A stretch of 64,000 bases of DNA from Comamonadaceae bacterium. Lineage in GTDB: Bacteria; Pseudomonadota; Gammaproteobacteria; Burkholderiales; Burkholderiaceae. Position numbers and translations under genes: made by a program. Below the pieces are notes generated by a model. The model worked only from the letters and a program-made list of their open reading frames with translations. It did no database searches and was not told the DNA's origin. The stretch spans positions 53,988 to 117,987 of the forward strand of contig CANCCJ010000001.1 in the NCBI GenBank assembly GCA_947374535.1, read 5' to 3'. Shown piece after piece: positions 17,849-27,305 of the stretch; position 1 is the first letter of the stretch; every line of letters starts with the position of its first letter.

Positions 17849-18118
17849 ATGGAGTGCCGCAGCGCTTGCGGCGCGTGTTGCATCGCGCCCTCTATCACCA
17901 GCGCCCTGCCCGGTATGCCACATGGCAAACCGGCGGGTGTGCCGTGTGTGCAACTGCTGCCAGATATGCGCTGCGCCGTGTTTGGCAAACCTGAGCGGCC
18001 GACGTTTTGCGGTGGTTTACAACCTGCCGCAGAGATGTGCGGCACCAACCGCGAAGCCGCATTGCTGTGGCTCACACAACTCGACGCCGCCACATCGCCC
18101 GAAGTTCTTAGGGCGTGA
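17849..18118 (+). CDS. YkgJ-family cysteine cluster protein
   Basis: 89 aa. The N-terminal CRSACGACCIAPSI and later cysteines (PTFCGGLQPAAEMCGTNRE) make up the Cys cluster of the YkgJ/UPF0153 family, proposed to bind Zn or Fe. The ATG follows the previous stop codon with no gap (TAAATG). Its 3' end overlaps the convergent thioesterase gene by 11 bases. Confidence 0.85.
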   Translation: MECRSACGACCIAPSITSALPGMPHGKPAGVPCVQLLPDMRCAVFGKPERPTFCGGLQPAAEMCGTNREAALLWLTQLDAATSPEVLRA

Positions 18119-18530
18119 CCATCTCGCGCACCCAATCGGGCAGGTCAATGGCTTTTTGCTGAGGGAAATCCACCCAAATGGTGGTGGCGCCGCCAGCAGC
18201 GTAAATCACCCCGGGGTTCGAGGCCTGCTCCATCGTGGCCCAGGTTTCAAACGTGGTGCGTCCGGGGTCGCTGGTGTACATCTTCATCAACACATCGTTG
18301 GGGTATTCCAGCTGTTTGTAGAAATTGCAAAATGCATTCACGATCACGGGGCCATGTCCGTCGGGCTTAGGCTCGGCATTGAATTGGCGTAGCCAATCGA
18401 CGCGGGCAATTTCTAAGTAACGAAAATACGTGGTGTTGTTGACATGGCCCATCGCGTCCATGTCGCCCCAGCGGATGGGCACGACGGTCTCAAAAACGAG
18501 TTTCTTGTGATCTGGAATGTCGTATCTCAT
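18108..18530 (-). CDS. acyl-CoA thioesterase (hotdog fold)
   Basis: 140 aa. The 4-hydroxybenzoyl-CoA thioesterase-type motif RWGDMDAMGHVNNTTYFRYL includes the catalytic aspartate near residue 22. It hydrolyses acyl-CoA thioesters in the cytoplasm; chain preference is unknown. The ATG at 18530 overlaps the stop of the SDR gene by four bases (ATGA), so the two form one operon. The open frame extends further upstream inside the SDR gene but that part is out-of-frame shadow. Confidence 0.9.
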   Translation of the reverse strand: MRYDIPDHKKLVFETVVPIRWGDMDAMGHVNNTTYFRYLEIARVDWLRQFNAEPKPDGHGPVIVNAFCNFYKQLEYPNDVLMKMYTSDPGRTTFETWATMEQASNPGVIYAAGGATTIWVDFPQQKAIDLPDWVREMVTP

Positions 18531-19309
18531 AGCGCAAACCCGTCGTCCGCCGAAATGATGGCGCCGTTGATGAAAGCGCTTTCCGCGCTGGCCAGCAACA
18601 CCAACAAACCATCCAAGTCTTGTGCTTGCCCCACGCGTTTGCGCGGCAGCATGTTCACCAGCTTTTGCCCCTGCTCGGTTTGCCAGTGGTGGTGGTTGAT
18701 TTCGGTGTCGATGTAGCCAGGGCAAATGGCGTTCACATTGATGCCAAAGCGGCCCCACTCCAGCGCCAAGACCTTGGTCATTTGAATGACCGCTGCTTTG
18801 CTCATGCAATATGGGCCAATCTGCGGCAACACGCGCAAACCCGCCACGGAGGCGATGTTGATGATGCGTCCACCCACCTGGGAGCCGAGCGCTGCGCCCT
18901 TTGCGCGAGCCAGCATGCGCTTGCCCACCTCTTGCGCCACAAAGAACGCGCCCTTCACATTGGTGTTGAAGGTGAAATCAAAGTCTTGCTCGGTCACGTC
19001 TTGCACACGCTGCGTGGTGCTAACGCCTGAGTTGTTCACCAAGATGTCAATGCCGCCCACCTCGGCCTCGGCCTGCTCGACAGCCGACTGAATGCTCGCC
19101 AAGCTCGTGACATCCAAGCCCACCACATGGGCTTGGCCGCCTTGGGCCTGTAACTCTGCTTGCAATGCTTGGAGCTTGTCGACACGCCGACTGGCCAAGA
19201 TCACCACCGCACCGGCCCGTGACAAGGTACGCGCAAACTGAGCGCCCAAGCCGCTCGATGCGCCTGTGACCAAAGCCACACGGCCCGATAAATCCATGCT
19301 GTACGCCAT
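18527..19309 (-). CDS. short-chain dehydrogenase/reductase
   Basis: 260 aa. Cofactor loop TGASSGLGAQFARTL at about residue 15, NNSG motif at about 90 (ILVNNSGVSTTQRV), and the active-site Ser and YxxxK (IGPYCMSKAAVIQM, with Y-C-M-S-K). It is an NAD(P)-dependent oxidoreductase of unknown substrate. Because it is coupled to the thioesterase, a 3-hydroxyacyl-type substrate is possible but unproven. Divergent from ETF-QO. Confidence 0.9.
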   Translation of the reverse strand: MAYSMDLSGRVALVTGASSGLGAQFARTLSRAGAVVILASRRVDKLQALQAELQAQGGQAHVVGLDVTSLASIQSAVEQAEAEVGGIDILVNNSGVSTTQRVQDVTEQDFDFTFNTNVKGAFFVAQEVGKRMLARAKGAALGSQVGGRIINIASVAGLRVLPQIGPYCMSKAAVIQMTKVLALEWGRFGINVNAICPGYIDTEINHHHWQTEQGQKLVNMLPRKRVGQAQDLDGLLVLLASAESAFINGAIISADDGFAL

Positions 19310-19409
19310 TCAGGCCCCCTACTTGTTGAGTTATTTCATTATGACAAGTGCGTCTATGACAGGCCCTAAAATCTGTCTCACCTCTGACAACAGACTTGAG
19401 ACAAGACAC

Positions 19410-21095
19410 ATGACACCAGAAGAGATCCTCGCCCAGTTTGGCCCACGCGAAGCTATGGAATACGACGTGGTCGTCATCGGCGGTGGACCCGGTGGTTTGG
19501 CTACAGCCATCCGCATCAAGCAACTCGCCTCTGAAAAGGGCCATGATGTTTCTGTCGTCGTGCTGGAAAAAGGCTCAGAGCCTGGCGCGCACATCTTGTC
19601 TGGCGCGGTGATGGACCCCAAGGCGATGAACGAGCTCATCCCCAACTGGAAAGAACTCGGCTGCCCGCTGAACCAAGAGGTCACGGGCGACGACATGTTG
19701 TTTCTCAGCGAAACAGGTTCAAAGCGCACACCCGATTGGCTGCTGCCCCGCAACTTCCACAACGACGGCTGCTATGTGGTGGCGCTCGGCAACGTGGTGA
19801 AGTGGATGGCCGCATACGCTGAATCCATCGGCGTGGAAATCTTCCCTGGCTTCACGGCGGCTGAAGTGCTTTACAACGACGATGGCAGTGTCAAAGGCGT
19901 GGCCACGGGCAACCTCGGCATTGGCAAAGACGGCGAACCCACCGACCACTTCCAACTCGGCATGGAGCTGCACGCTAAGTACACCATCTTCGCCGAAGGC
20001 GCACGCGGCCACTTGGGCAAACAAGTCATTGCCAAATACAACTTGGCTGAAGGTCGTGACCCTCAGACCTACGCCATCGGCGTGAAAGAGTTGTGGGAAG
20101 TCGACCCATCCAAAGCCAAACCCGGTTTGGTGGTGCACACCTCCGGCTGGCCCATGCAAGACGATGCGTTTGGTGGTGGCTTTTTGTACCACCTCGAAGA
20201 CAACAAAGTCACCCTCGGCTTTGTGCTCGGCCTCGACTACAAAAACCCTTGGCTCAGCCCCTTTGAAGAAATGCAACGCTGGAAAACTCACCCAGCCATT
20301 GCCGCCCACCTCGAAGGCGCCAAACGCATTGGCTACGGCGCACGCGCCATCAACAATGGCACGCCACAAGCCTTGCCCAAAACTGTGTTCCCCGGCGGCG
20401 CATTGATTGGTTGCGACGCAGGCTACCTCAACGCCGCCCGCATCAAAGGCAGCCACGCTGCTATCAAGAGCGGCATGTTGGCCGCTGACGCTGCATACAA
20501 AGCCGTGTCTGCTGGCCGCGCCAACGATGAGCTGAGCGCCTACCCCGCCGCGTTTGACAAGAGCTGGCTGAGCCAAGAACTCAACCAGTACCGCAACTTC
20601 AAACTGTGGTTCAAAAAAGGCATGTTGGTCGGCACCGTGATGACCGGCATCGAGCAGTGGCTGTTGCCCAAGCTCGGCATCGACACACCACCGTGGACCT
20701 TGCATGGCAACAAGCCCGACCATGTGAGCTTAGAGCCTGCAGCACAGCACGCCCAAATCAACTACCCCAAGCCCGACGGCAAACTCACGTTTGACCGCTT
20801 GAGCAGCGTGTTCATCAGCAACACCAACCACGAAGAAAACCAACCCGCGCACTTGACGCTCAAAGACGCGTCGGTGCCTGTCAACATCAACCTCGCCACC
20901 TACGCAGGCCCCGAGTGCCGCTATTGCCCCGCCGGTGTGTACGAGTACGTGAAGAACGAAGACAACACTGACCGCTTGCAAATCAACGCGCAAAACTGCG
21001 TGCATTGCAAAACCTGCGACATCAAAGACCCCACACAAAACATCGTCTGGGTCACGCCTGAAGGCGGTGGCGGCCCCAACTACAGCGGCATGTAA
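19410..21095 (+). CDS. electron transfer flavoprotein-ubiquinone oxidoreductase
   Basis: 561 aa from ATG 19410; the open frame upstream is not conserved. FAD motif VVVIGGGPGGLATAIRIKQL at the N-terminus, membrane-associated ubiquinone-binding middle part, and a C-terminal [4Fe-4S] domain with CRYCPAGVYEY and CVHCKTCDIKDPTQN. It takes electrons from ETF (genes at 47-48.7 kb) into the quinone pool, linking acyl-CoA and amino-acid oxidation to respiration. A gcvH-like gene follows after 5 bases. Confidence 0.96.
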   Translation: MTPEEILAQFGPREAMEYDVVVIGGGPGGLATAIRIKQLASEKGHDVSVVVLEKGSEPGAHILSGAVMDPKAMNELIPNWKELGCPLNQEVTGDDMLFLSETGSKRTPDWLLPRNFHNDGCYVVALGNVVKWMAAYAESIGVEIFPGFTAAEVLYNDDGSVKGVATGNLGIGKDGEPTDHFQLGMELHAKYTIFAEGARGHLGKQVIAKYNLAEGRDPQTYAIGVKELWEVDPSKAKPGLVVHTSGWPMQDDAFGGGFLYHLEDNKVTLGFVLGLDYKNPWLSPFEEMQRWKTHPAIAAHLEGAKRIGYGARAINNGTPQALPKTVFPGGALIGCDAGYLNAARIKGSHAAIKSGMLAADAAYKAVSAGRANDELSAYPAAFDKSWLSQELNQYRNFKLWFKKGMLVGTVMTGIEQWLLPKLGIDTPPWTLHGNKPDHVSLEPAAQHAQINYPKPDGKLTFDRLSSVFISNTNHEENQPAHLTLKDASVPVNINLATYAGPECRYCPAGVYEYVKNEDNTDRLQINAQNCVHCKTCDIKDPTQNIVWVTPEGGGGPNYSGM

Positions 21096-21100
21096 ACACT

Positions 21101-21463
21101 ATGAACAAATATCACGCAGAACACACCTGGGTGCGCATCGAAGGCGACACCGCTTTGGTGGGCATCACCCAACACGCACAAGACACACTGGGCGACATCG
21201 TGTTTGTTGACTTCGCAGAACCGGGAAAAACCTTTGCACAAGGCACCGTGGCCGGTGTGGTCGAGTCGGTCAAAGCCGCCGCCGACGTGCACATGCCAGC
21301 GAGTGTGGAAATCCTCGAACAAAACGAAGCCTTGCGCGCAGACCCGTCACTGGCCAACAGCGACCCCGAGGGTGCAGGCTGGTTTTACAAGGTCAAGCTC
21401 AGCAACCCTGCCGAGCTAGCTGGGCTAATGGATGCAGCGGCTTATCAGGGCATCACGGGCTAA
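21101..21463 (+). CDS. gcvH: glycine cleavage H-like lipoyl protein
   Basis: 120 aa. The lipoylated lysine sits in VVESVKAAADVHMP, and the HTWV and GITQHAQDTLGDIVFVD segments are typical of GcvH. The usual proline-valine-serine-glycine hairpin after the lipoyl site is replaced by PASVEI, without the glycine. No gcvT or gcvP is in the window. It begins 5 bases after ETF-QO and is probably cotranscribed, an unusual partner. It may be a second, specialised H protein. Confidence 0.88.
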   Translation: MNKYHAEHTWVRIEGDTALVGITQHAQDTLGDIVFVDFAEPGKTFAQGTVAGVVESVKAAADVHMPASVEILEQNEALRADPSLANSDPEGAGWFYKVKLSNPAELAGLMDAAAYQGITG

Positions 21464-21580
21464 CTTTCTTTCGTTGACGAGGCGCTGCTTGTGGCAGGCA
21501 GCGCCGCCCTCCTCAGAGACTTCGTCACGATTGCGTCGGTCGGCGCTGCCTACCCCAAGCAGTTTCTTGCGGGTCGTTTT

Positions 21581-22783
21581 TTAAAGCGCCTGCCCCAAGC
21601 GCGCAATCCCCTCTTTGATCTTCTCCACATCGGCGGTCGCAAAGCTCAAACGAATCGCGGTGGTGTCTGGGTTGCTCGCAAAGAACGGTGCGCCCGGCAC
21701 AAAGGCCACGCCTTTTTCAATGGCGCGTTTGGCCAGCTCTGCACCATCTTTCAGTTTGCCGCCTGCGCCGGTGAGGTTGGCCCAGAAGAACAAACCGCCT
21801 TGCGGTTGGGTGAACGTCAAGGCATCGCCCAGCTCGCGCTTGAGGGCGTCGCCCATGGCTTGGGCGCGTTCAGCGTAGACGCTGCGCACATGCGCCAAGG
21901 TGGCAGGCATGCGGCCGGCTTTGAGGTAATGCGCAGCGGTGGCTTGCGCGAAGGTGGAGGTGTGTGCGTCGCTGAACTGTTTGCACATGGTGGCGCGGGC
22001 CAACAGCTCGGGCGGGGCAATCATCCAGCCCACGCGCAAGCCGGGCGACAACACTTTGCTGAGTGAGCCACAGTGAATCAACCACTCACGGCTACCCGGC
22101 ACTTGGTCGCTCAGAGCGAGCAAGGAAGGTGGCGGCGCTTCGCCAAAGTACAGGTCGCCATAAGGGTCGTCTTCCACCACCACGGTTTTGTATTTAACGG
22201 CGAGTTCGAGCACGCGCAAACGGCGCTCTAAGCTCAATGTCGCACCACTCGGGTTGCCAAAGGTGGGGATGAGGTACACCAGCTTTGGCTTGTGTTGCAC
22301 CATCATTTCTTCGAGCTTGTCCACTTGCACGCCGTGCGCGTCAATCGGCACGCCCACCACCTGCGGGCCGTACAAACGGAAGCACTGAATGGTGGCCAAG
22401 AACGTGGGGCCTTCGACCAAGGCCACATCATTTGGGTTGAGCAAGGTTTTGGCAATCAGGTCCAGCGCCTGTTGGCTGCCGGTGGTGACGATGAGGCCGT
22501 TGGCATCCAAGCCCTTCACGCCCTTACTCGCCATGAAGGCGGCGAGTTGTTCGCGCAGCGGGTTGTAGCCCTCGGTCGCGCCGTATTGCAAGGCAGCGCC
22601 TGGCTCTTCGGTCAGGGCGCGGTTGCTGGCTTCGCGAATGCCTTCCACATCAAACATCGCGCTGTCGGGAAAGCCACCTGCAAAGCTGATGATGCCGGGC
22701 TTGCCTAGTAGTTTGAACAGTTCACGAATGGCGGAGGTTTCAACATTATTGAGGCGGTCGGCAAACTGCATAGATGAAGGCAT
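21581..22783 (-). CDS. PLP-dependent aminotransferase, class I/II
   Basis: 400 aa. The PLP-binding lysine is in HCGSLSKVLSPGLRVGWM; other marks are ISFAGGFPDS, TTGSQQALDLIAKTLLNP and VEDDPYGDLYF. This is the MocR-like/2-aminoadipate aminotransferase group (LysN-like), which transaminates amino acids with 2-oxoglutarate. The start at 22783 is 19 bases from the start of the divergent nth gene. The real substrate is not predictable from sequence. Confidence 0.92.
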   Translation of the reverse strand: MPSSMQFADRLNNVETSAIRELFKLLGKPGIISFAGGFPDSAMFDVEGIREASNRALTEEPGAALQYGATEGYNPLREQLAAFMASKGVKGLDANGLIVTTGSQQALDLIAKTLLNPNDVALVEGPTFLATIQCFRLYGPQVVGVPIDAHGVQVDKLEEMMVQHKPKLVYLIPTFGNPSGATLSLERRLRVLELAVKYKTVVVEDDPYGDLYFGEAPPPSLLALSDQVPGSREWLIHCGSLSKVLSPGLRVGWMIAPPELLARATMCKQFSDAHTSTFAQATAAHYLKAGRMPATLAHVRSVYAERAQAMGDALKRELGDALTFTQPQGGLFFWANLTGAGGKLKDGAELAKRAIEKGVAFVPGAPFFASNPDTTAIRLSFATADVEKIKEGIARLGQAL

Positions 22784-22802
22784 GGTGGGGAATAATGGTC
22801 GG

Positions 22803-23441
22803 ATGAAAACACAGCACATTGAGCCTTTTTTTGCGACGCTGAAAGCAGCCAATCCGCAGCCCAATACCGAGTTGGAATATACCAGCGTGTTTGAGTTGCT
22901 CACCGCTGTGCTGTTGAGCGCACAAGCCACCGATGTGGGTGTGAACAAAGCCACGCGTCAGTTGTTCCCCGTGGCCAACACACCGCAACAAATTTTGGAT
23001 TTGGGCCTCAATGGCCTTGAGCACCACATCAAGACGATTGGCTTGTTCCACAGCAAAGCCAAGCACTTGATGCAAACCTGCCGCATCTTGGTGGAGCAAC
23101 ACCACAGCGTGGTCCCGCGCACGCGCGAGGCATTGGAAGCCCTACCGGGCGTAGGCCGCAAAACAGCCAACGTGGTGTTGAACGTGGCTTTTGGCGAGCC
23201 AACGATGGCGGTGGACACGCATATCTTTCGCGTGAGCAACCGCACGGGCTTGGCCCCAGGTAAAACACCGCTGGCGGTGGAGATGCAATTGATGAAACGC
23301 ATCCCGCCTGCCTACCTCGTGGACGCGCACCATTGGCTTATCTTGCACGGGCGCTATGTGTGCCAGGCGCGCAAGCCGCTGTGCTGGCAATGTGCTGTGT
23401 CGGCGTACTGCGACTTCAAGCCGAAGACGCTCAAGCACTAA
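22803..23441 (+). CDS. nth: endonuclease III
   Basis: 212 aa base-excision repair DNA glycosylase/AP lyase for oxidised pyrimidines. Helix-hairpin-helix with catalytic Lys in LPGVGRKTANVVLNVAF, catalytic Asp in VDTHIFRVSNR, and the [4Fe-4S] loop C-x6-C-x2-C-x5-C in CQARKPLCWQCAVSAYC. Full length. It is convergent with cobQ, 5 bases apart. Confidence 0.97.
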   Translation: MKTQHIEPFFATLKAANPQPNTELEYTSVFELLTAVLLSAQATDVGVNKATRQLFPVANTPQQILDLGLNGLEHHIKTIGLFHSKAKHLMQTCRILVEQHHSVVPRTREALEALPGVGRKTANVVLNVAFGEPTMAVDTHIFRVSNRTGLAPGKTPLAVEMQLMKRIPPAYLVDAHHWLILHGRYVCQARKPLCWQCAVSAYCDFKPKTLKH

Positions 23442-23446
23442 CAGAC

Positions 23447-24913
23447 TTAGACAATGAGGCTACGCAAGACATCGGCGCTCATGTGCTGGTCTAGGTAATC
23501 GGCCAAGCCTTCAAACACCGTTTCTAACGTCGGCGTTTGTGCGCCGAACAAGGCTTGAAGCACAGCGGGCTCTTCAAACAAACCGTGCAGGTACGAGCCC
23601 ATCACATTGCCTGCGTCGTTTTGCCACGCAAGGCCGGGCATCACCTCATGCGCCACTTGACCCGCTGCGGCCATGGCTGCATGCGCCTGCGTTTGGCCGT
23701 GGTGAATTTCGTAGCCGTGGGCTTGCACGCCCGACAACGCAGCCCACGCACCCCGCAGCGCACCAAACTTCGCTGATGTGCGCAGCACGGTTTTATCAGC
23801 GGCGAATTGCGTGACCACCGGTAGCAGCCCCAAGCCTGCGGCGTTGCCATCAATGCCGTGGGTGTCAATCAAAGCCTCACCCAACATTTGCAAGCCACCG
23901 CAAATACCCAACACGGCACCACCCTGCCCTGCGTGTTTGGCGATCGCCGCATCTAGGCCCTGTGCGCGCAGCCAAGCCAGATCGCTGCTGGTGTGTTTGG
24001 AGCCGGGCAAGATGACCCAATCATTTGCCTGCAAACCCGCTAAATCTGCAGGGCTGCGCGCCCACAGCAAGCGTACACCGGGGACGTTCTTCAACGGTTG
24101 AAATTCGTCGAGGTTGCTGATGCGTGGGTAAGCGATGACGGCGACCGTCTTGTTCACAAGGCCTGTGGCGCGGCTGCGGTCATCGAACACACCGTCTTCT
24201 TCGGGTAAACCGTGTTGCCACCACATGGGTAGCACGGCAACCGTCGGCACGCCTGTGAGTTCTTGCAGCATCTCGGGCGCAGGTGCAAGCAGCGATGCAT
24301 CCCCTCGGAATTTATTGAGCACAAAGCCGCTGATGCGCGCTTGGTCCTCGGGCGGTAGCAAAGCCCAAGTGCCATAGAGGTGAGCGAACGCACCGCCTTT
24401 GTCGATGTCGGTCACCAGCAAGCAACGCGCATCGCCATGACGCGCCACACGCAAGTTAACGATGTCGCTGGCCATGAGGTTGATCTCGGCGGGCGAGCCC
24501 GCGCCCTCGATCACCACCACGTCATTTTCAGCGCGCAAAGCGTCTAGCGAGGCGGCGATTTGCGGCCACACTTTTTCACTGCGACCTCGCCACGGTGTGT
24601 TGGTAAGTTCAATGTTGACTTCGCCTAGCAGCACCACTTGGCTGTGTGTGTCGGCCTCGGGTTTGAGCAGCAGCGGGTTCATGCGCACATCGGGCTCGGC
24701 TTTAGCCGCTAGCGCTTGAAAATATTGGGCCGAGCCCACCTCGCCTAGCCCGTTGTGCGAGGCCACCACGCGGGCGTTGTTGCTCATGTTCTGCGCTTTG
24801 AACGGCGCAACTTTGAGACCTTGGCGCGCATACCAGCGGCACAACGCGGTAGTCAGCCAGCTTTTACCCGCGCCGCTGGAGGTGCCCAACACCATCACAC
24901 ACTTGGCCGTCAT
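23447..24913 (-). CDS. cobQ: cobyric acid synthase
   Basis: 488 aa. P-loop-like N-terminus (VLGTSSGAGKSWLTTALCRW) and C-terminal class I glutamine amidotransferase domain with the catalytic Cys in ILGICGGLQMLGEAL and a later HG...HGLFE segment. It amidates four side chains of adenosylcobyrinic acid a,c-diamide. It is the last gene of the B12 operon, after cobO. The Shine-Dalgarno AAGGA lies 7 bases before ATG 24913. Confidence 0.96.
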   Translation of the reverse strand: MTAKCVMVLGTSSGAGKSWLTTALCRWYARQGLKVAPFKAQNMSNNARVVASHNGLGEVGSAQYFQALAAKAEPDVRMNPLLLKPEADTHSQVVLLGEVNIELTNTPWRGRSEKVWPQIAASLDALRAENDVVVIEGAGSPAEINLMASDIVNLRVARHGDARCLLVTDIDKGGAFAHLYGTWALLPPEDQARISGFVLNKFRGDASLLAPAPEMLQELTGVPTVAVLPMWWQHGLPEEDGVFDDRSRATGLVNKTVAVIAYPRISNLDEFQPLKNVPGVRLLWARSPADLAGLQANDWVILPGSKHTSSDLAWLRAQGLDAAIAKHAGQGGAVLGICGGLQMLGEALIDTHGIDGNAAGLGLLPVVTQFAADKTVLRTSAKFGALRGAWAALSGVQAHGYEIHHGQTQAHAAMAAAGQVAHEVMPGLAWQNDAGNVMGSYLHGLFEEPAVLQALFGAQTPTLETVFEGLADYLDQHMSADVLRSLIV

Positions 24914-24937
24914 GGCGAAATCCTTTTGGTCTTCAAT

Positions 24938-25507
24938 TTAATCTTCGATGCCGCGTTGCGCGGGAATGCCTGCATTGAAGGCGTGTTTGATTTTCGTCAT
25001 CTCGGTCACCGTGTCCGCCAGCTCAATCAGCTCGGGCGGGCAACGCCGACCTGTCAAACACACATGCGCGTGTTTGGGCCGCGCACGCAAGGTGGCCAAC
25101 ACGTCGTCCAAAGGCAACCAACCGTAAATCAGTGGGTAGGTGATTTCGTCCAACACCACCAAGAAAAACTCGCCGCTCAAAATCTCCGTCTTGGCTTTTT
25201 GCCAGCCGTCTCGCGCGAGCTGTGCAGAGTGTTCTAGGTCTTTGCTTTTCCAGCTAAAGCCGTCGCCTAGGCCCTCGACTGGAATGCCCAGTTGTTCGAA
25301 CACGCGGTGTTCGCCAAAGCGGGCGCTGGGCACTTTCATGAACTGGTAAATCTTCACCGCTTTACCACGTCCGTGGGCACGTAAGGCCAAGCCAAATGCG
25401 GCTGTACTTTTGCCTTTTCCATCGCCCGTGTTGACGATGACAAGACCTCGTCGGTCAGCCTGCTGCGTGACACGCGCGTAGTTAACGGGCGGCTGTTCGA
25501 TGTTCAT
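24938..25507 (-). CDS. cobO: cob(I)yrinic acid a,c-diamide adenosyltransferase
   Basis: 189 aa. P-loop [20 protein letters not shown], then the YQFMKV and [15 protein letters not shown] segments of the CobA/BtuR/CobO family. It transfers the adenosyl group of ATP to cobalt, making adenosylcobalamin or its precursor. The start at 25507 is 14 bases from the btuD stop; a longer frame to 25546 would overlap btuD. It can serve both salvage and late synthesis. Confidence 0.96.
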   Translation of the reverse strand: MNIEQPPVNYARVTQQADRRGLVIVNTGDGKGKSTAAFGLALRAHGRGKAVKIYQFMKVPSARFGEHRVFEQLGIPVEGLGDGFSWKSKDLEHSAQLARDGWQKAKTEILSGEFFLVVLDEITYPLIYGWLPLDDVLATLRARPKHAHVCLTGRRCPPELIELADTVTEMTKIKHAFNAGIPAQRGIED

Positions 25508-25521
25508 CGCATTGCGTCCGC

Positions 25522-26295
25522 TTAGAGCTTGGGCACTGCCACCCACTGGCCATCCAGCGCGTGAATGGCAATGCGGCTGTCAAAGACGGCTTCTACCGCG
25601 CGGTGCGTGGCGGCATCAGCGCACGCGCCTTGGTGCGCGATGCGCCCGGCTTGCATGACCACCATGTCGTCTGCATGCAACGCCATTCCCACCTCGTGCA
25701 ACACGCTGATGACGGTGGTGTGTTGTGCGGTGAGGCAACGTACTTGCTCTAGCCAATCCACTTGGTGTGGTGGGTCGAGGTTGGCCAAAGGTTCATCCAT
25801 CAACATCACTTGCGCTTGCACGGCCATGGCACGCGCCAGCAGCACACGCTGACGCTCGCCGCCCGACAGTTGACCTAACGCACGCGCTCGCCAATCCCAC
25901 GCCTGCGTGGCATGCAAAGCAGTTTCGACCACCGCCCTGTCATGGGCACTGGGCGCAGCCAACCATTCTTGATGTGGCATACGGCCTAACATGACCACGT
26001 CCCACACTTGCAAATCGTCAGAGGCCAATTCGTTTTGGCCCAACCACGACAGCTGCTGTGCGCGCAGCTTGCGGTCCATGGCCATCAGTGCTTGATCAAA
26101 CAAAAAGATACGGCCATGCACGGGCAACAAACCCGCCAAGGCTTTGAGCAAGGTAGATTTACCTGCACCATTGGGGCCCACGATGCTGGTCCATCGGCCT
26201 GCAGCGAACGACACATCAATGCCATGCAGGACCTCTTGCCCAGCCAGAGACACATGCACATTCTGCGTACGCAAAGCCATCAACGGGGCGTTCAC
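25522..26295 (-). CDS. btuD: cobalamin ABC transporter, ATP-binding protein
   Basis: 257 aa from GTG 26295, which overlaps the permease stop by four bases (GTGA) and has GAGGGG seven bases upstream; ATG 26280 is the alternative. Walker [10 protein letters not shown], signature [15 protein letters not shown], Walker [13 protein letters not shown], then a switch His in VISVLHEVG. It powers B12 import across the inner membrane with the adjacent permease and binding protein. Confidence 0.93.
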   Translation of the reverse strand: MNAPLMALRTQNVHVSLAGQEVLHGIDVSFAAGRWTSIVGPNGAGKSTLLKALAGLLPVHGRIFLFDQALMAMDRKLRAQQLSWLGQNELASDDLQVWDVVMLGRMPHQEWLAAPSAHDRAVVETALHATQAWDWRARALGQLSGGERQRVLLARAMAVQAQVMLMDEPLANLDPPHQVDWLEQVRCLTAQHTTVISVLHEVGMALHADDMVVMQAGRIAHQGACADAATHRAVEAVFDSRIAIHALDGQWVAVPKL

Positions 26296-27305
26296 CGCGT
26301 GCCCCTCATGGTTTGGCTGCGGTACATCAGCCACAGCAAATAGCCGCCGCCCAACACCGCGGTCAGCACACCCACTGGCAGCTCTTGCGGCGACAGCAGC
26401 GTGCGGGCCAGCAAGTCAGCGGCCAACAACAGCACGCCGCCCATCAGCGCGGAGAGCACCACCATCCAGTTGTGCTTGGTCTTCACCAACGATCGCACCA
26501 AATGCGGCGCCGCCAAACCGACGAAAGCCACCAACCCTGTTTGCGCCACCGCTGTGCCCGTGGCCAAGGCCAACACGCACACGAGGGCCACACGCACCGG
26601 CGCGAGTGGCAAGCCCAAACTCAAGGCGGTGGATTCACCCAAAGTCAATGCATCAAGCACGCGACTCAACGCGAAAGCAAGCAGCATGGACAACAGCAAC
26701 ACGCCCAGCATCAACACGCAAGCGTTCCAGCCGATGAAGCTGGTGGAACCCAACAAAAAACCTTGCATGCCCTGCAGAACATCGGGACGCATGAGGGTGA
26801 TGAGAGACGCCATGGCACCGAACACCACGCCCACGATCACACCGGCCAACAACAAACGCAAAGTGTGTTGCACGCCGCGCGCCAATACCAGCGTCAGCAA
26901 GACTGCCAACACCGCGCCCACAAAGGCCGCGCCCGTCAAACCCAAACGCACCAAAAATTCGGTCGCAAACGGGTTGCCACCAAACAAAGCCAAAGCCACT
27001 GCAACCCCCAACGACGCGCCCGATGCGCTGCCCAACAAATAAGGATCAGCCAAGGGGTTTCGAAACAAGCCTTGCGCCAAGGCCCCAGCCAGGCCTAGCA
27101 AAGCACCCGCCGCGCAAGCACCCACGCTTCGCGGCAAACGGATGTCCCACACGATTTGCCAAGCCACCTCGTCGTGCCATGCATGCAACCAACTCTCGAA
27201 TCCTGTGCTGCCCACGGCACTGCCCGTGGCAATGCCCATCAAACACAACACCAGCAAACTCAAAGCAATGACCAATGCAGACCAAGGTTGCGCACGATGT
27301 GTCAT
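26292..27305 (-). CDS. btuC: cobalamin ABC transporter, permease (FecCD family)
   Basis: 337 aa with about ten membrane helices. Family marks are RLPRSVGACAAGALLGLAGA near the N-terminus and GLAAPHLVRSLVKTKHNWMV near the C-terminus, the latter touching the ATPase. It overlaps btuF by four bases and btuD by four bases. The B12 riboswitch upstream of the operon supports cobalamin rather than siderophore transport. Confidence 0.94.
   Translation of the reverse strand: MTHRAQPWSALVIALSLLVLCLMGIATGSAVGSTGFESWLHAWHDEVAWQIVWDIRLPRSVGACAAGALLGLAGALAQGLFRNPLADPYLLGSASGASLGVAVALALFGGNPFATEFLVRLGLTGAAFVGAVLAVLLTLVLARGVQHTLRLLLAGVIVGVVFGAMASLITLMRPDVLQGMQGFLLGSTSFIGWNACVLMLGVLLLSMLLAFALSRVLDALTLGESTALSLGLPLAPVRVALVCVLALATGTAVAQTGLVAFVGLAAPHLVRSLVKTKHNWMVVLSALMGGVLLLAADLLARTLLSPQELPVGVLTAVLGGGYLLWLMYRSQTMRGTR

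Noticed and set aside
19374..19403. TGTCTCA / TGAGACA inverted repeat between the SDR gene and ETF-QO
   Set aside because: Seven-base arms with a 16-base gap are too weak to call an operator.
19719..20723. Minus-strand open frame of 334 codons
   Set aside because: Antisense to ETF-QO, no family motifs.
21481..21505. 8-bp stem GGCGCTGC/GCAGCGCC after gcvH
   Set aside because: No T-run on either strand and no further copies recognised as a family; left as a possible hairpin only.
26313..27098. Plus-strand open frame of 261 codons rich in His and Gln
   Set aside because: Antisense to btuC; the composition comes from reversed membrane-helix codons.
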